Positions 54,150-63,499 are shown, counted from the first letter of the stretch. The stretch: DNA of 64,000 nucleotides from Roseovarius salincola (GCF_026891095.1 NZ_JAPTNL010000007.1:1-64000); one strand, 5' to 3'. The notes: generated by a model from the letters alone, not told the origin. Numbers and translations are program-made.

Positions 54150-54749
54150 ATGATACTGAGACAACTGGTACTTGGCGGGGCCGCCATCGCAGGGCTTGGC
54201 GCCGCGGCATTCGCGCATTCAGGCGCCACCGGCGTGGTCAAGGAACGCATGGATGCGATGAAACAGATGGGTGAAGCCATCAAGCGGATCAAGCCGATGA
54301 TGTCGGGCGAGGTCGCGTATGACCCGGCGGCGGTGCGCGAGGCGGCGCGGGCCATTGCCGCCGAATCCGGCGATGCGATGACAAGAAAATTCCCGGAGGG
54401 CACGACCGACCACCCCTCGGAGACCCTGCCGCGGACCTGGGAAGAATGGGATCGGTTCGCCTCGCTGGCTGCCCGGCTTGAGACGGCGGCAGAGGGGCTT
54501 GCGCTGGCGGCGGGAAACGGCCTGCATGGCGCGGACCATATGACGGGCGGTCAGTCGGATATGATGGGCGGGTCCATGATGGGCGGACAATCCGGCATGA
54601 TGGGTGGCGGCATGATGATGGGCGATGGCACCTTTCCAGAAAGAATGAGTGCCGAGCATATCGGCGAGATGCCCGCCGACGGGGCCTTCATGATGGTCAC
54701 GCAGACCTGTTCGGCCTGTCATGACCGGTATCGACTGGACGACGACTGA
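54150..54749 (+). CDS. Class II cytochrome c (c556/c'-like) with Met-rich insert
   Basis: 199 residues from the ATG at 54150 (GGGAGATCGG site). Signal peptide ending AFA-HSG. The helical body (VVKERMDAMKQMGEAIKRIK, about 24–125) and C-terminal heme site Cys187-SA-Cys190-His191 are typical of class II cytochromes. Residues 131–157 are an inserted Gly/Met tract with ten methionines, a likely copper-binding loop not usual in this family. Two bases separate it from the diheme cytochrome gene. Confidence 0.85.
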   Translation: MILRQLVLGGAAIAGLGAAAFAHSGATGVVKERMDAMKQMGEAIKRIKPMMSGEVAYDPAAVREAARAIAAESGDAMTRKFPEGTTDHPSETLPRTWEEWDRFASLAARLETAAEGLALAAGNGLHGADHMTGGQSDMMGGSMMGGQSGMMGGGMMMGDGTFPERMSAEHIGEMPADGAFMMVTQTCSACHDRYRLDDD

Positions 54750-54751
54750 TC

Positions 54752-55657
54752 ATGCGCCGCATTTTCAGTGTCGTTTTCGGCCTCGCCGCGCTGGCGGGGC
54801 TGGGCGGTGCATCGCTGGTGGTCTGGCCCATCGGCGAGGCCCCCGAGTTGAGCGAGCGTGAAGGCGATGCGCAGCGCGGCGCCTACCTGGCCCGCGCCGG
54901 AGGCTGCATCGCCTGCCATTCCGATCCCGGCTCCGGCCGCCCCGCCCTGACCGGCGGGGCACCCATCGAAACAGCTTTCGGTCAGTTCGTGCCGCCCAAC
55001 ATCACCCCGCACGAAACGTCGGGGATCGGCGCGTGGACGATCGACGATTTCGCCCGCGCGGTGCGGCAGGGCGTGGCGCCGGACGGCGCGCCCTACTACC
55101 CCGCGTTTCCCTACGCTTTCTACAGCCACCTGACGGATCAGGATATCGCCGATATGTGGGCGGCGTTTCGGGGCGTGTCCGCGCAGGCAGCGACGGCACG
55201 CGAGAACGACCTCGTCTTTCCCTTCAACCTGCGCTTCGGGCTCAAGCTCTGGCGCGCGGCGTTTCATGAAACCCCGCCGACCGAACCGGTCGCCGAACGA
55301 TCCGAGACGTGGAACCGGGGCCGGTGGCTGGTGAACGGATTGGCGCATTGCGGCGCCTGCCATACCGACCGGAACCTTGCCGGTGGTCGTAGGCCGGGCC
55401 GCTATCTTGCAGGGAGCGATGACCTGCCCGGTGGCGGCAAGGCGCCGTCTGTCCTGAGCGGCGATCTGCACGAGGCCGGCTGGACGGTCTCGTCGCTCGC
55501 CTTCGGGCTGAAATCCGGCGTCATGCCAGATGGCGACACGTTCGGCGGCGGCATGGGCGAGATCGTGCGGCACACAACGTCATGGCTGTCACAGGCCGAC
55601 CGGGAGGCCATGGCCGCCTTTCTCATGGACAAGGACATGACCGGGGACGACGGCTGA
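54752..55657 (+). CDS. Diheme cytochrome c
   Basis: 301 residues. An N-terminal signal/anchor segment (about 7–27) precedes two heme sites, Cys52-IA-Cys55-His56 and Cys200-GA-Cys203-His204. Stretches such as PNITPHETSGIGAWTIDDFARAVRQGV and YPAFPYAFYSHLTDQDIADM are shared with cytochrome subunits of membrane dehydrogenases. It may carry electrons from a periplasmic oxidation in the copper island; the partner is not identified. Confidence 0.87.
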   Translation: MRRIFSVVFGLAALAGLGGASLVVWPIGEAPELSEREGDAQRGAYLARAGGCIACHSDPGSGRPALTGGAPIETAFGQFVPPNITPHETSGIGAWTIDDFARAVRQGVAPDGAPYYPAFPYAFYSHLTDQDIADMWAAFRGVSAQAATARENDLVFPFNLRFGLKLWRAAFHETPPTEPVAERSETWNRGRWLVNGLAHCGACHTDRNLAGGRRPGRYLAGSDDLPGGGKAPSVLSGDLHEAGWTVSSLAFGLKSGVMPDGDTFGGGMGEIVRHTTSWLSQADREAMAAFLMDKDMTGDDG

Positions 55658-55696
55658 GGCCCGCCCCGGCAGATCATAGATTCGCAGACGCGAGAG

Positions 55697-56143
55697 ATGA
55701 ACAGGACATTGATGATTGCTGCAGTTGCCGCGGCGCTTGCGGGCGGCACCTATTACGCCATGCGAAGCGTTGGTGGGACGTCCACCTCCGGCACCGGGAG
55801 CGCGACGGCGCCCGCGCAGGGCGAGGCGATGGTCGAGGTGACGCTTCCCGATGAGCTTTCGGAAAAGGCGCAGATGGGCCAGCAGGCGTTCGACGCTGTC
55901 TGCGCGGAGTGTCACGGGAAGAACGCGGCCGGAAAGATGGGCAATGGCCCGCCACTGATTCACAAGATCTACGAACCCTCGCATCACGCCGACATGGCTT
56001 TTCAGCTGGCCGTGCAGAACGGGGTGACGGCGCATCACTGGAAATTCGGCGACATGCCGGCGCAAGATGGGCTGACCAAGGGCGACGTGGACGCCATCGT
56101 CGCCTATGTCCGGGAGATACAGCAGGTCAACGGGATCAACTGA
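55697..56143 (+). CDS. Monoheme cytochrome c
   Basis: 148 residues. N-terminal hydrophobic segment (about 5–23), a low-complexity Thr/Ser/Gly linker, then a class I cytochrome domain with Cys69-AE-Cys72-His73 and a likely Met ligand in HWKFGDMPAQDGLT. The domain reads like those attached to copper oxidase or c-type electron carriers. Possible partner of the two preceding cytochromes. Confidence 0.87.
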   Translation: MNRTLMIAAVAAALAGGTYYAMRSVGGTSTSGTGSATAPAQGEAMVEVTLPDELSEKAQMGQQAFDAVCAECHGKNAAGKMGNGPPLIHKIYEPSHHADMAFQLAVQNGVTAHHWKFGDMPAQDGLTKGDVDAIVAYVREIQQVNGIN

Positions 56144-56248
56144 CGCCGCGTGGCGGGTCGGTCGCGGGCTTGCCGGGGCCTGCCCGGCAGGAGCAACGCG
56201 GCGCCGATCACGAAAAATTGGGGTCGTTCCGGACATCGGAGCGGCGGT

Positions 56249-56280
56249 TTGACTGGACAGCCGGGGAGAGCCGGTTATCT
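56249..56280 (+). promoter_or_regulatory. Possible MerR-type promoter before the cus genes
   Basis: TTGACT (56249–56254) and TTATCT (56275–56280) are 20 bp apart. Such an overlong spacer is typical of promoters activated by MerR-family metal regulators like CueR. The spacer is GC-rich with repeated CCGG but has no clear ACCTTCC/GGAAGGT dyad. The next start codon is only nine bases downstream. Confidence 0.3.
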
Positions 56281-56288
56281 TCGCCCCC

Positions 56289-56648
56289 ATGAGACAGCTG
56301 CGGTCCGCTCTTGCACGGGGCCTGATGGTCTGGCTTGTGGCGGGGTTCGTCATGGGCTCCTTTGGCATGGGGGTCAGCGGGGCGGCGACTGCAGCCGAGC
56401 CCGCCCATATGATGGGTCACGCGGCGCAATCCGGCAGCGACTGTCCGACGATGGACGACACCGGTGCGCCGAGGCACAAGGGCCACGCGGCCTGCGCGAT
56501 GACCGTCTGCTGTTTCTCCGAAGCGCCGGATTTCGCCGCGCATTTGCCGGACTCAGAGCTTATTCCATCAAACCACGTTCTGTTTGCCGAGATGCGCCTG
56601 ACCCAGGCGGAACCCGAGCGCGCCGAGAAACCACCGAGACATACCTGA
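56289..56648 (+). CDS. Small exported His/Met/Cys-rich protein
   Basis: 119 residues with a signal peptide (about 1–35, AATAAEP). The mature part includes HMMGHAAQ, CPTMDD, HKGHAACAMTVCC, fitting copper binding in the periplasm. No family recognised. It precedes the CusB-type gene by about 90 bases. Confidence 0.55.
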   Translation: MRQLRSALARGLMVWLVAGFVMGSFGMGVSGAATAAEPAHMMGHAAQSGSDCPTMDDTGAPRHKGHAACAMTVCCFSEAPDFAAHLPDSELIPSNHVLFAEMRLTQAEPERAEKPPRHT

Positions 56649-56738
56649 TTCCTTGACCGGAACGGTCCGGGCGCCCCGCGTCCGGGCATCCTTGTTGCCG
56701 CGGTGCGTCCGCGGAACCCGAAGAGACAGGTATGTGAT

Positions 56739-58925
56739 ATGCGTGGACGATATTTCGCGCTGGCGATCCTGGCGCTCGCCGCCGGAACCGCCGGTGGCGT
56801 GTGGTACGAGCGCGAGCGGATGGCTCAATCGATGCAGGCGGATGCCGCGGAGCCGGAGGTCCTTTACTGGGTTGCGCCGATGGATCCCAATTTCCGCAAG
56901 GATGGCCCGGGCAAATCGCCGATGGGCATGGACCTGGTGCCGGTCTACGAGGGCGAGGAGCCCTCGGGCGACCCCGAGGAGGTGACGCTCTCGGCGGCCG
57001 AGGTAAACAGCATTGGCGTGCGCAGCGCCGTGGCGAGGGTCGAGGATATCGCCCATCGCATCGAAACGGTCGGTTTCGTCGAGTATGACGAACACACGAC
57101 CAGTCACATCCACACCCGCGTCGAAGGCTGGATCGAGCGACTGGAACTGCGCGCCGTGGGCGACGAGGTGTCCAAGGGCGACTTGCTTTTTGAACTCTTC
57201 GCCCCGGATCTCACCATCGCCAGTTCAGAACTTTTGCGGGCCACGCAATCGGGTGATGCCGACAACATCGCGATCGCGCGCACGAAGCTGATGAATCTGG
57301 GAGTCAGCGCGCGACAGATCGATGAAATGGCTGAGGCGGAATGGCCCGCGCAACGTGTCCGCTTCTACGCGCCGCAAGATGGCGTCGTCTTTGCGCTGAA
57401 TGCGGCTGACGGGATGTATCTGCGCCCCGAAACGCGGGCGATGTCGCTGGCAGGCACCTCTTCGGTCTGGCTGCTGGTCGACGTGTTCGAACGGGATATG
57501 GGTAAATTGTCCTCGGACATGCGCGCCGAGGCGCGTTTCGACCACCTGCCGGCGAAGGTCTTCACCGGGGAGATCGACTATATTTTCCCCGAGCTCGACG
57601 CCAAGACGCGCACGCTTCGGGTGCGTCTGCGGTTCGACAATGCCGATGGAGTGCTGCGCCCCAACATGTTCGCCAAGGTCGCCCTGATGCCTGCCGACGG
57701 GCGGCAGGCATTGACGGTGCCTTCCGAGGCGGTCATCCGCACCGGCCGGGCCGAGCGGGTGATCCTGCGTCTGGCCGATGGCAGCTTTCGCCCCCGGCTG
57801 GTGACGACCGGGCTGCGTGGCGGTTTCGGCACCGGGATGCGCACCGAGATCGTGCAGGGGCTTGCACCGGGGGACGAGGTCGTGGCCTCGGCGCAGTTCC
57901 TGATCGACAGCGAGAGCGCGTTGAATGCCGGCATGATGCGCTTTGCCCCGACCCAAGCGGAACCCGTCACCGGCAAGGGCGTGCTGCTGACGCTCGACAA
58001 CAAGACGCGGCGCGCCCGGATCGCACACGAAGCCATCGAACCTCTCGGCTGGCCCGCAATGGAAACCGAATTCGCCCTGCGCTCGGATATCCACCTCAAG
58101 GATCTGGCGGCAGGACAGGAGGTGAAATTCGAGGCGGTGCGCGGGGCGGACGGGCTGATCGCGCTGACCCGGCTGGGCCGGGATGACGGGGTCGATGCCA
58201 CAGGAACCGGCATGGTGCTTGCCGTCACGCCCGAGGGCAAGCTGACCGTCAGCCACGATCCGATCCCCGCCCTCGGCTGGCCCGCGATGAAGATGGATCT
58301 GGACGTGCAGGGGCTTGATCCCTCTGCCGTACCGCTGGAGAGGCCGGTAACCTTCGATCTGGCCGAAGGCGAGGATGGCATGTTCACCATCGTGGCTGTG
58401 CGCGCCGCGGAAGCGGACGCGACGGATATGGTCGAAACGGCGCAGGCCGACGACCCCGCAGCGCCGCCGGTCATCGTCGACGGAGTCATCGAGGGCATCA
58501 ACGCAGAGACCCGCATGGCCACCATCGCCCACGGCCCCATCGCCGAGATCGGCATGCCCGGCATGACGATGGACTTCGCCCTTTCCGACGCGCTCGACGC
58601 GACGGACCTGCCTGTCGGCATGGATCTGACCCTGACCTTCGAGCGCCCCGATGGCGTGACGATGGTGCTCGAGGGGGTCGAAGCCAGGCCTCAGCCGATG
58701 GAAGTCACGGGCACGATCAACAGCGTCGACGCGGAGGCGGGGCTGGCCAACGTCACCCACGGCCCGATCACAGAGATCGGCATGCCCGGCATGACGATGG
58801 ACTTTTCCCTGGCCGGTGACATCGATCCCGACACATTGCCCGTCGGACGCGAGACGGTGCTGTTGTTGTTGCAGGGGCCGGACATGTCCATGTCGCTGGT
58901 CGGCGCCGTGGAGCCTGGCCAATGA
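56739..58925 (+). CDS. cusB: CusB-type RND adaptor with four tandem CusF-like domains
   Basis: 728 residues from the ATG at 56739. Order: N-terminal anchor (about 3–20), heavy-metal-binding segment (YWVAPMDPNFRKDGPGKSPMG), membrane-fusion-protein core (about 85–405) and four CusF-like beta-barrels at about 412–480, 490–560, 577–645 and 654–728. Metal motifs: domain 1 H…WPAMET (second Met lost), domain 2 H…WPAMKM (complete), domains 3 and 4 H…MPGMTM (Trp replaced by Met). CusB links CusA to the outer membrane and loads Cu(I)/Ag(I). It overlaps cusA by four bases. Confidence 0.92.
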   Translation: MRGRYFALAILALAAGTAGGVWYERERMAQSMQADAAEPEVLYWVAPMDPNFRKDGPGKSPMGMDLVPVYEGEEPSGDPEEVTLSAAEVNSIGVRSAVARVEDIAHRIETVGFVEYDEHTTSHIHTRVEGWIERLELRAVGDEVSKGDLLFELFAPDLTIASSELLRATQSGDADNIAIARTKLMNLGVSARQIDEMAEAEWPAQRVRFYAPQDGVVFALNAADGMYLRPETRAMSLAGTSSVWLLVDVFERDMGKLSSDMRAEARFDHLPAKVFTGEIDYIFPELDAKTRTLRVRLRFDNADGVLRPNMFAKVALMPADGRQALTVPSEAVIRTGRAERVILRLADGSFRPRLVTTGLRGGFGTGMRTEIVQGLAPGDEVVASAQFLIDSESALNAGMMRFAPTQAEPVTGKGVLLTLDNKTRRARIAHEAIEPLGWPAMETEFALRSDIHLKDLAAGQEVKFEAVRGADGLIALTRLGRDDGVDATGTGMVLAVTPEGKLTVSHDPIPALGWPAMKMDLDVQGLDPSAVPLERPVTFDLAEGEDGMFTIVAVRAAEADATDMVETAQADDPAAPPVIVDGVIEGINAETRMATIAHGPIAEIGMPGMTMDFALSDALDATDLPVGMDLTLTFERPDGVTMVLEGVEARPQPMEVTGTINSVDAEAGLANVTHGPITEIGMPGMTMDFSLAGDIDPDTLPVGRETVLLLLQGPDMSMSLVGAVEPGQ

Positions 58926-61900
58926 TCCCCGTCATCATCCGCTGGTCGGTCGCCAACCGTTTCATCGTGGTCGTGCTTGCGCTCTTTCTGGGCGCAGGCG
59001 GCTTCTGGGCCTTGCGCACCACGCCGGTGGACGCGATCCCGGACCTGTCGGACGTTCAGGTCATCATCAAGACCCCTTATGCCGGTCAGGCCCCGCAGGT
59101 CGTGGAAGACCAGGTCACGTATCCCATCACCACCGCCATGCTTGCGGTGCCGGGCGCCGTGGATGTGCGCGGTTTCTCCTTCTTCGGGGACAGCTATGTC
59201 TACGTGGTTTTCGAGGATGGCACCGATCTCTACTGGGCGCGCTCGCGTGTGCTGGAATATCTGGCGCAGGTCCAGTCGCGCCTGCCGGCAGGCGTCAATC
59301 CCGAGCTTGGCCCGGACGCCACCGGCGTGGGGTGGATCTATCAGTATGTGCTGGTCGACCGCACCGGCGGGCATGACCTGTCGCAGCTGCGCGCGCTGCA
59401 GGACTGGTTTCTGAAATTCGAGTTGCAGACCGTCGAGGGCGTCTCGGAGGTCGCCACCATTGGCGGTATGGTCAAGCAGTATCAGGTGGTCGTCGATCCC
59501 GACAAGCTGCGCGCCTTCGACATCACCTTGGCGTCGCTGCGTGCGGCCATCGGCGCGGCCAACCGCGAAAGCGGGGGCAGCGTGATCGAGATGGCCGAGG
59601 CCGAGTACATGGTCCGCGCCACCGGCTATCTGGACAGTATCGAGGACTTGTCCGGGATTCCGCTGATCGTCAACGACCGGGGCGCGGCGGTCACGCTGGG
59701 GGACGTAGCCGAGATCCGGCTGGGCCCGCAGATGCGGCGCGGCGTGGGCGAATTCAACGGCGAGGGGGACGCAGTCGGCGCGGTGATCGTCATGCGCTGG
59801 GGCGAGAACGCGCTGACCACGATCAAGGCGGTGGAGGAGAAGCTCGACACCCTGCGCGGGTCGTTGCCCGAGGGGGTGGAGATCGTGACCACCTATGACC
59901 GCTCGGGCGTGATCGAGCGCGCCATCGACAACCTGCAACAGAAACTCACAGAGGAATTCATCGTCGTGGTGCTTGTTTGCGGTGCGTTCCTGCTGCACCT
60001 GCGCTCTTCGCTTGTGATCGTCCTGTTCCTGCCGCTGGGCGTGCTGACTGCCTTTGCGGTGATGCGGCTGCAAGGGGTGAACGCCAACATCATGTCGCTG
60101 GGCGGGATTGCCATCGCCATCGGCGCGATGGTGGACGCGGCGGTGGTGATGATCGAGGCGATGCACCGCAAGATGGAGGGTAAAAGGCTGTCGTCCGAAG
60201 AGCGATGGCAGGCCGCGCGCGATGCCGCGACAGAGGTCGGCCCGGCGCTCTTTTACTCGCTGGCGATCATCACCGTCAGCTTTCTGCCGGTCTTCGTTCT
60301 GGAGGCGCAGGAAGGCCGGATGTTCAAGCCGCTGGCCTTCACCAAGACCTATGCGATGGCCGCCGCCGCGATCCTTTCGATTACGCTGGTGCCCGTGCTG
60401 ATGGGCTATTTCATCCGCGGTCGCATCTTGGCCGAGCGGCGCAACCCGCTCAACGTGCTGTGCCAGTGGATCTATCGCCCATTCCTTGACGCCGCCGTGG
60501 CCTGGCCCTGGGCATCGGTTCTCTTGGCTGCGGCGCTGGTGGCGTCGATGATCCACCCGCTCCAGCGGCTGGGCACCGAGTTCATGCCGGAACTGAACGA
60601 GGGCGATTTCCTCTACATGCCCTCGCTCTATCCCGGCGTCTCCATCGGCAAGGCCCGCGAGGTGCTGCAACAGACCAACCGCATGATTGCGCAGGTGCCC
60701 GAGGTCGACACCATCCACGGCAAGCTCGGCCGCGCTGACACGGCCACGGACCCCGCGCCATTGACGATGATCGAGACGACAATCCAGCTCAAGGACCGCG
60801 AGGACTGGCGCCCCGGCATCACCATGGACGACATCCGCAACGAGCTTGATGCCCGTGTGCAGGTGCCCGGCGTCACAAATGTGTGGATTCAGCCGATCAA
60901 GAACCGCATCGACATGTTGGCCACGGGGGTGAAAACGCCGGTGGGCGTGAAGGTGTCGGGGGCAGATCTGAACGTCATCGAGCAGATCGCCATCGCCGTC
61001 GAAAAGGCCGTGGCGGATATTCCCGGAACAACCTCGGCCTATGCCGAGCGCCCGGTGGGCGGGCGCTTCATCGAAATCGACATCGATCGCGCCGCCGCCG
61101 CCCGCTACATGTTGTCCATCGAGGATGTGCAGCAGGTGGTGCAGACGGCCATCGGCGGCCAGACCATTGCGGAATCCGTGCAAGGACTCGAACGCTACCC
61201 GATCAACCTGCGCTATCCGCGGGACTGGCGCGACAGCCCCGACCGCCTTGATGACCTGCCCATCGTCACGCCCTCGGGCGCGCATATTCCGCTGGGCGCG
61301 GTGGCCGAGGTCAAGCTGGTCGACGGCCCCGGCATGATCCGCTCGGAAAATGCGCGCCGGACCGGGTTCGTCTTCATCGACATCGCCGGAAGAGACCTCG
61401 GCGGCTATGTGAGCGACGCACAGCGCGTGGTCTCCGAAAAGGTCGCGTTGCCACCGGGCTATTCGCTCGCGTGGTCGGGCCAGTACGAATATATCGAGCG
61501 GGTACAGGAACGGCTGGGGCTCGTGGCTCCCGCGACCCTGCTGATCATCACGCTGATGCTGTTCCTGGCCTTCAACCGTGTCACCGAGGTGGCGATCATC
61601 CTGCTGGCGCTGCCCGTGGCGCTGGCGGGTGGCGTCTGGCTTATTTTCTATCTCGGCTACGCCGTTTCGGTCGCGGTGCTGGTCGGCTTCATCGCGCTGG
61701 CGGGCGTTGCCGTGGAGACGGCCATCGTGATGCTTCTCTACCTCAACCTTGCCTGGGACAGGCGCGTTCTGGCAGCCAGGGATCAGGGCCGGCGCATTGA
61801 TCGCGACGACATCGAGACGGCCGTCTTCGAGGGCGCGCTCCTGCGCCTGCGGCCCAAGCTGATGACCGTGGCCACCATATTCGCAGGGCTCATCCCGATC

Positions 61901-62101
61901 ATGTATGGCGACGCCACCGGCTCGGAGGTGATGCAGCGCATTGCCGCGCCGATGATCGGGGGCATGGCCACGGCGACGATCCTGACGCTTTTCGTCATCC
62001 CGGCGATCTTCGTGATCTGGAAACGCTTCACCCTCCGGCGGGTCGACCGTCAGATGTTGCAACCCATCCGGCCTTTCCACTCAACCCAACCCGGCGAATG
62101 A
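58922..62101 (+). CDS. cusA: Cu(I)/Ag(I) RND efflux pump CusA
   Basis: 1059 residues, full length for heavy-metal RND pumps with 12 membrane helices. Metal-relay methionines equivalent to E. coli CusA M573, M623 and M672 are Met566 (GDFLYMPSLYPG), Met616 (APLTMIETTIQ) and Met665 (RIDMLATGVK). The proton-relay segment GAMVDAAVVMIEAMH is intact. It exports Cu(I)/Ag(I) with CusB. No cusC outer-membrane gene follows in the window. Confidence 0.95.
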   Translation: MIPVIIRWSVANRFIVVVLALFLGAGGFWALRTTPVDAIPDLSDVQVIIKTPYAGQAPQVVEDQVTYPITTAMLAVPGAVDVRGFSFFGDSYVYVVFEDGTDLYWARSRVLEYLAQVQSRLPAGVNPELGPDATGVGWIYQYVLVDRTGGHDLSQLRALQDWFLKFELQTVEGVSEVATIGGMVKQYQVVVDPDKLRAFDITLASLRAAIGAANRESGGSVIEMAEAEYMVRATGYLDSIEDLSGIPLIVNDRGAAVTLGDVAEIRLGPQMRRGVGEFNGEGDAVGAVIVMRWGENALTTIKAVEEKLDTLRGSLPEGVEIVTTYDRSGVIERAIDNLQQKLTEEFIVVVLVCGAFLLHLRSSLVIVLFLPLGVLTAFAVMRLQGVNANIMSLGGIAIAIGAMVDAAVVMIEAMHRKMEGKRLSSEERWQAARDAATEVGPALFYSLAIITVSFLPVFVLEAQEGRMFKPLAFTKTYAMAAAAILSITLVPVLMGYFIRGRILAERRNPLNVLCQWIYRPFLDAAVAWPWASVLLAAALVASMIHPLQRLGTEFMPELNEGDFLYMPSLYPGVSIGKAREVLQQTNRMIAQVPEVDTIHGKLGRADTATDPAPLTMIETTIQLKDREDWRPGITMDDIRNELDARVQVPGVTNVWIQPIKNRIDMLATGVKTPVGVKVSGADLNVIEQIAIAVEKAVADIPGTTSAYAERPVGGRFIEIDIDRAAAARYMLSIEDVQQVVQTAIGGQTIAESVQGLERYPINLRYPRDWRDSPDRLDDLPIVTPSGAHIPLGAVAEVKLVDGPGMIRSENARRTGFVFIDIAGRDLGGYVSDAQRVVSEKVALPPGYSLAWSGQYEYIERVQERLGLVAPATLLIITLMLFLAFNRVTEVAIILLALPVALAGGVWLIFYLGYAVSVAVLVGFIALAGVAVETAIVMLLYLNLAWDRRVLAARDQGRRIDRDDIETAVFEGALLRLRPKLMTVATIFAGLIPIMYGDATGSEVMQRIAAPMIGGMATATILTLFVIPAIFVIWKRFTLRRVDRQMLQPIRPFHSTQPGE

Positions 62102-62133
62102 CCGGTCCCATCAAACGCAAAAGGAGATCCAAC

Positions 62134-62463
62134 ATGCGCAATTTCCTGCTTTCCCTCGCCTTCGCCGCAACTGCCCCGGCGCTCGCACTGGCCAGCGACG
62201 GGCATTCCGGGCACGACATGTCCTCTCATGAGGGAACGGCCGGTGTTCATGCCGAAGCCACCGTCAACAGCATCGACGGCGACACGGTGAACGTTACCCA
62301 CGGCCCCATCGCCGAGATCGGCTGGCCGGCGATGACCATGGATCTCGGACTGCTGGACGGGGCCGAGGTCGATGGTGTGGAATCCGGCGACGACGTGATG
62401 ATGATGCTCGAAAAGGGCGAGGACGGCATGTACGCCATCCGTGCGCTGATGCCGAAAGAGTGA
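62134..62463 (+). CDS. cusF: Periplasmic copper chaperone CusF
   Basis: 109 residues from the ATG at 62134, with an AAAGGAG site. Signal peptide ending ALA-SDG, a short His/Met tract (HSGHDMSSH) and one CusF barrel with the complete metal set H…GWPAMTMDL (His, Trp, two Met). It passes Cu(I)/Ag(I) to CusB. It starts 32 bases after cusA. Confidence 0.92.
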   Translation: MRNFLLSLAFAATAPALALASDGHSGHDMSSHEGTAGVHAEATVNSIDGDTVNVTHGPIAEIGWPAMTMDLGLLDGAEVDGVESGDDVMMMLEKGEDGMYAIRALMPKE

Positions 62464-62485
62464 CGCAGTCCTTTGATGACAGGGG

Positions 62486-62520
62486 GCGCGCCCGGTGTGG
62501 AATCCGGGCGCGCTCTATAT
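62486..62520 (+). terminator. Rho-independent terminator of the cus operon
   Basis: GCGCGCCCGG (62486–62495) pairs with CCGGGCGCGC (62504–62513), followed by TCTATAT. Located 22 bases after cusF. Confidence 0.7.
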
Positions 62521-62608
62521 GGCTGCTGCCCCGTCTGACCTGCCAGCCACGCAAACGGCCCGTTGCAGAGATGCACCAACCGCCAAATCCCGCGCGCATG
62601 CTTGAGCT

Positions 62609-63499
62609 TCAGGACGAAAGTGCGGAATCGACATTTTGTTCAAGAAGATACTGGACTAAGGGGTTCGGGAACCGGCGCCGCAGCGTGATCGCGAAAAAGG
62701 TTTCCTTGATCCGGGGATGTTCTTTGGCTTCCCTGAGCAGACCGGAGTTCAGTTCGTCTTTCACGACGATCGGTGCAACAAGCGCAAGCCCGACATCTTC
62801 TCGTGTCAAAAGACGCATCATGGCCATGTCATCCACTTCGGCGGCCACTTGCGGGCGCACCGACAATCGGCTGGCCATGGCATCGAAAGCTGTACGTACG
62901 CTATTGTCCGTCGTGGGCAGAATAAATGGCTGGTCAAGTAGGAGTTCCCTGATCGGGCGGTCCGGGTCGAGACGCTCGGGGGATCCGACAATGCGGACAT
63001 CCTGCTCCGCAATCTGGTGCGTTTCGTAGGGTGTCAGGCTGTCATCTGGTGGCGGGCGGTTCATTAGCACCAGATCAAAGTTGTGCGTTCCCAATCCTTC
63101 AAGCAACTCGGTCGGGCTACCTGATCGCAAGATCAACTCAACATCCATGCGTGACAGAACCGGCTTCAGAAAACCGATCTGAAAGTTGCGGGACAGGGTT
63201 GCAAGCGCCCCCACCCGCAGCGCCTTGCGGCTTTGGACTGTGCTCGTCAGTGTGGCGACAAGTTCCTGTCCGGTCGCGAAGATCGCATCCGCGTGGTCCA
63301 GCGCAATACGTCCGGCCTCCGTCAGATGAAGCTGCCGCCCGCGCCGGTCGAAAAGCGCATGCCCCAGACGTTCTTCCAGCTGTTTGATCTGAACCGACAG
63401 GGCCGACTGTGACAGGTTCAGCCGCTGCGCAGTGCGCGTCAGGTTCCCGTCATGCGCAACGGCCCAAAAATATCGGAGGTGATGATAGTTCAGAGGCAT
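62609..63499 (-). CDS. LysR family regulator (NhaR-like)
   Basis: 296 residues. N-terminal winged HTH (NYHHLRYFWAVAHDGNLTRTAQRLNLSQSALSVQIKQLEERL) and a substrate-binding domain. The sequence resembles NhaR-type LysR proteins. It is divergent from the DabB/NuoL-like gene across an AT-rich region with two palindromes, so probably controls that operon. Confidence 0.88.
   Translation of the reverse strand: MPLNYHHLRYFWAVAHDGNLTRTAQRLNLSQSALSVQIKQLEERLGHALFDRRGRQLHLTEAGRIALDHADAIFATGQELVATLTSTVQSRKALRVGALATLSRNFQIGFLKPVLSRMDVELILRSGSPTELLEGLGTHNFDLVLMNRPPPDDSLTPYETHQIAEQDVRIVGSPERLDPDRPIRELLLDQPFILPTTDNSVRTAFDAMASRLSVRPQVAAEVDDMAMMRLLTREDVGLALVAPIVVKDELNSGLLREAKEHPRIKETFFAITLRRRFPNPLVQYLLEQNVDSALSS

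Noticed and set aside
58691..62080. A 1129-codon open frame antisense to cusB/cusA
   Set aside because: Low-complexity His/Arg/Asp/Gly-rich composition typical of the complement of a GC-rich gene; no domain or ribosome site; the sense gene is a full CusA.
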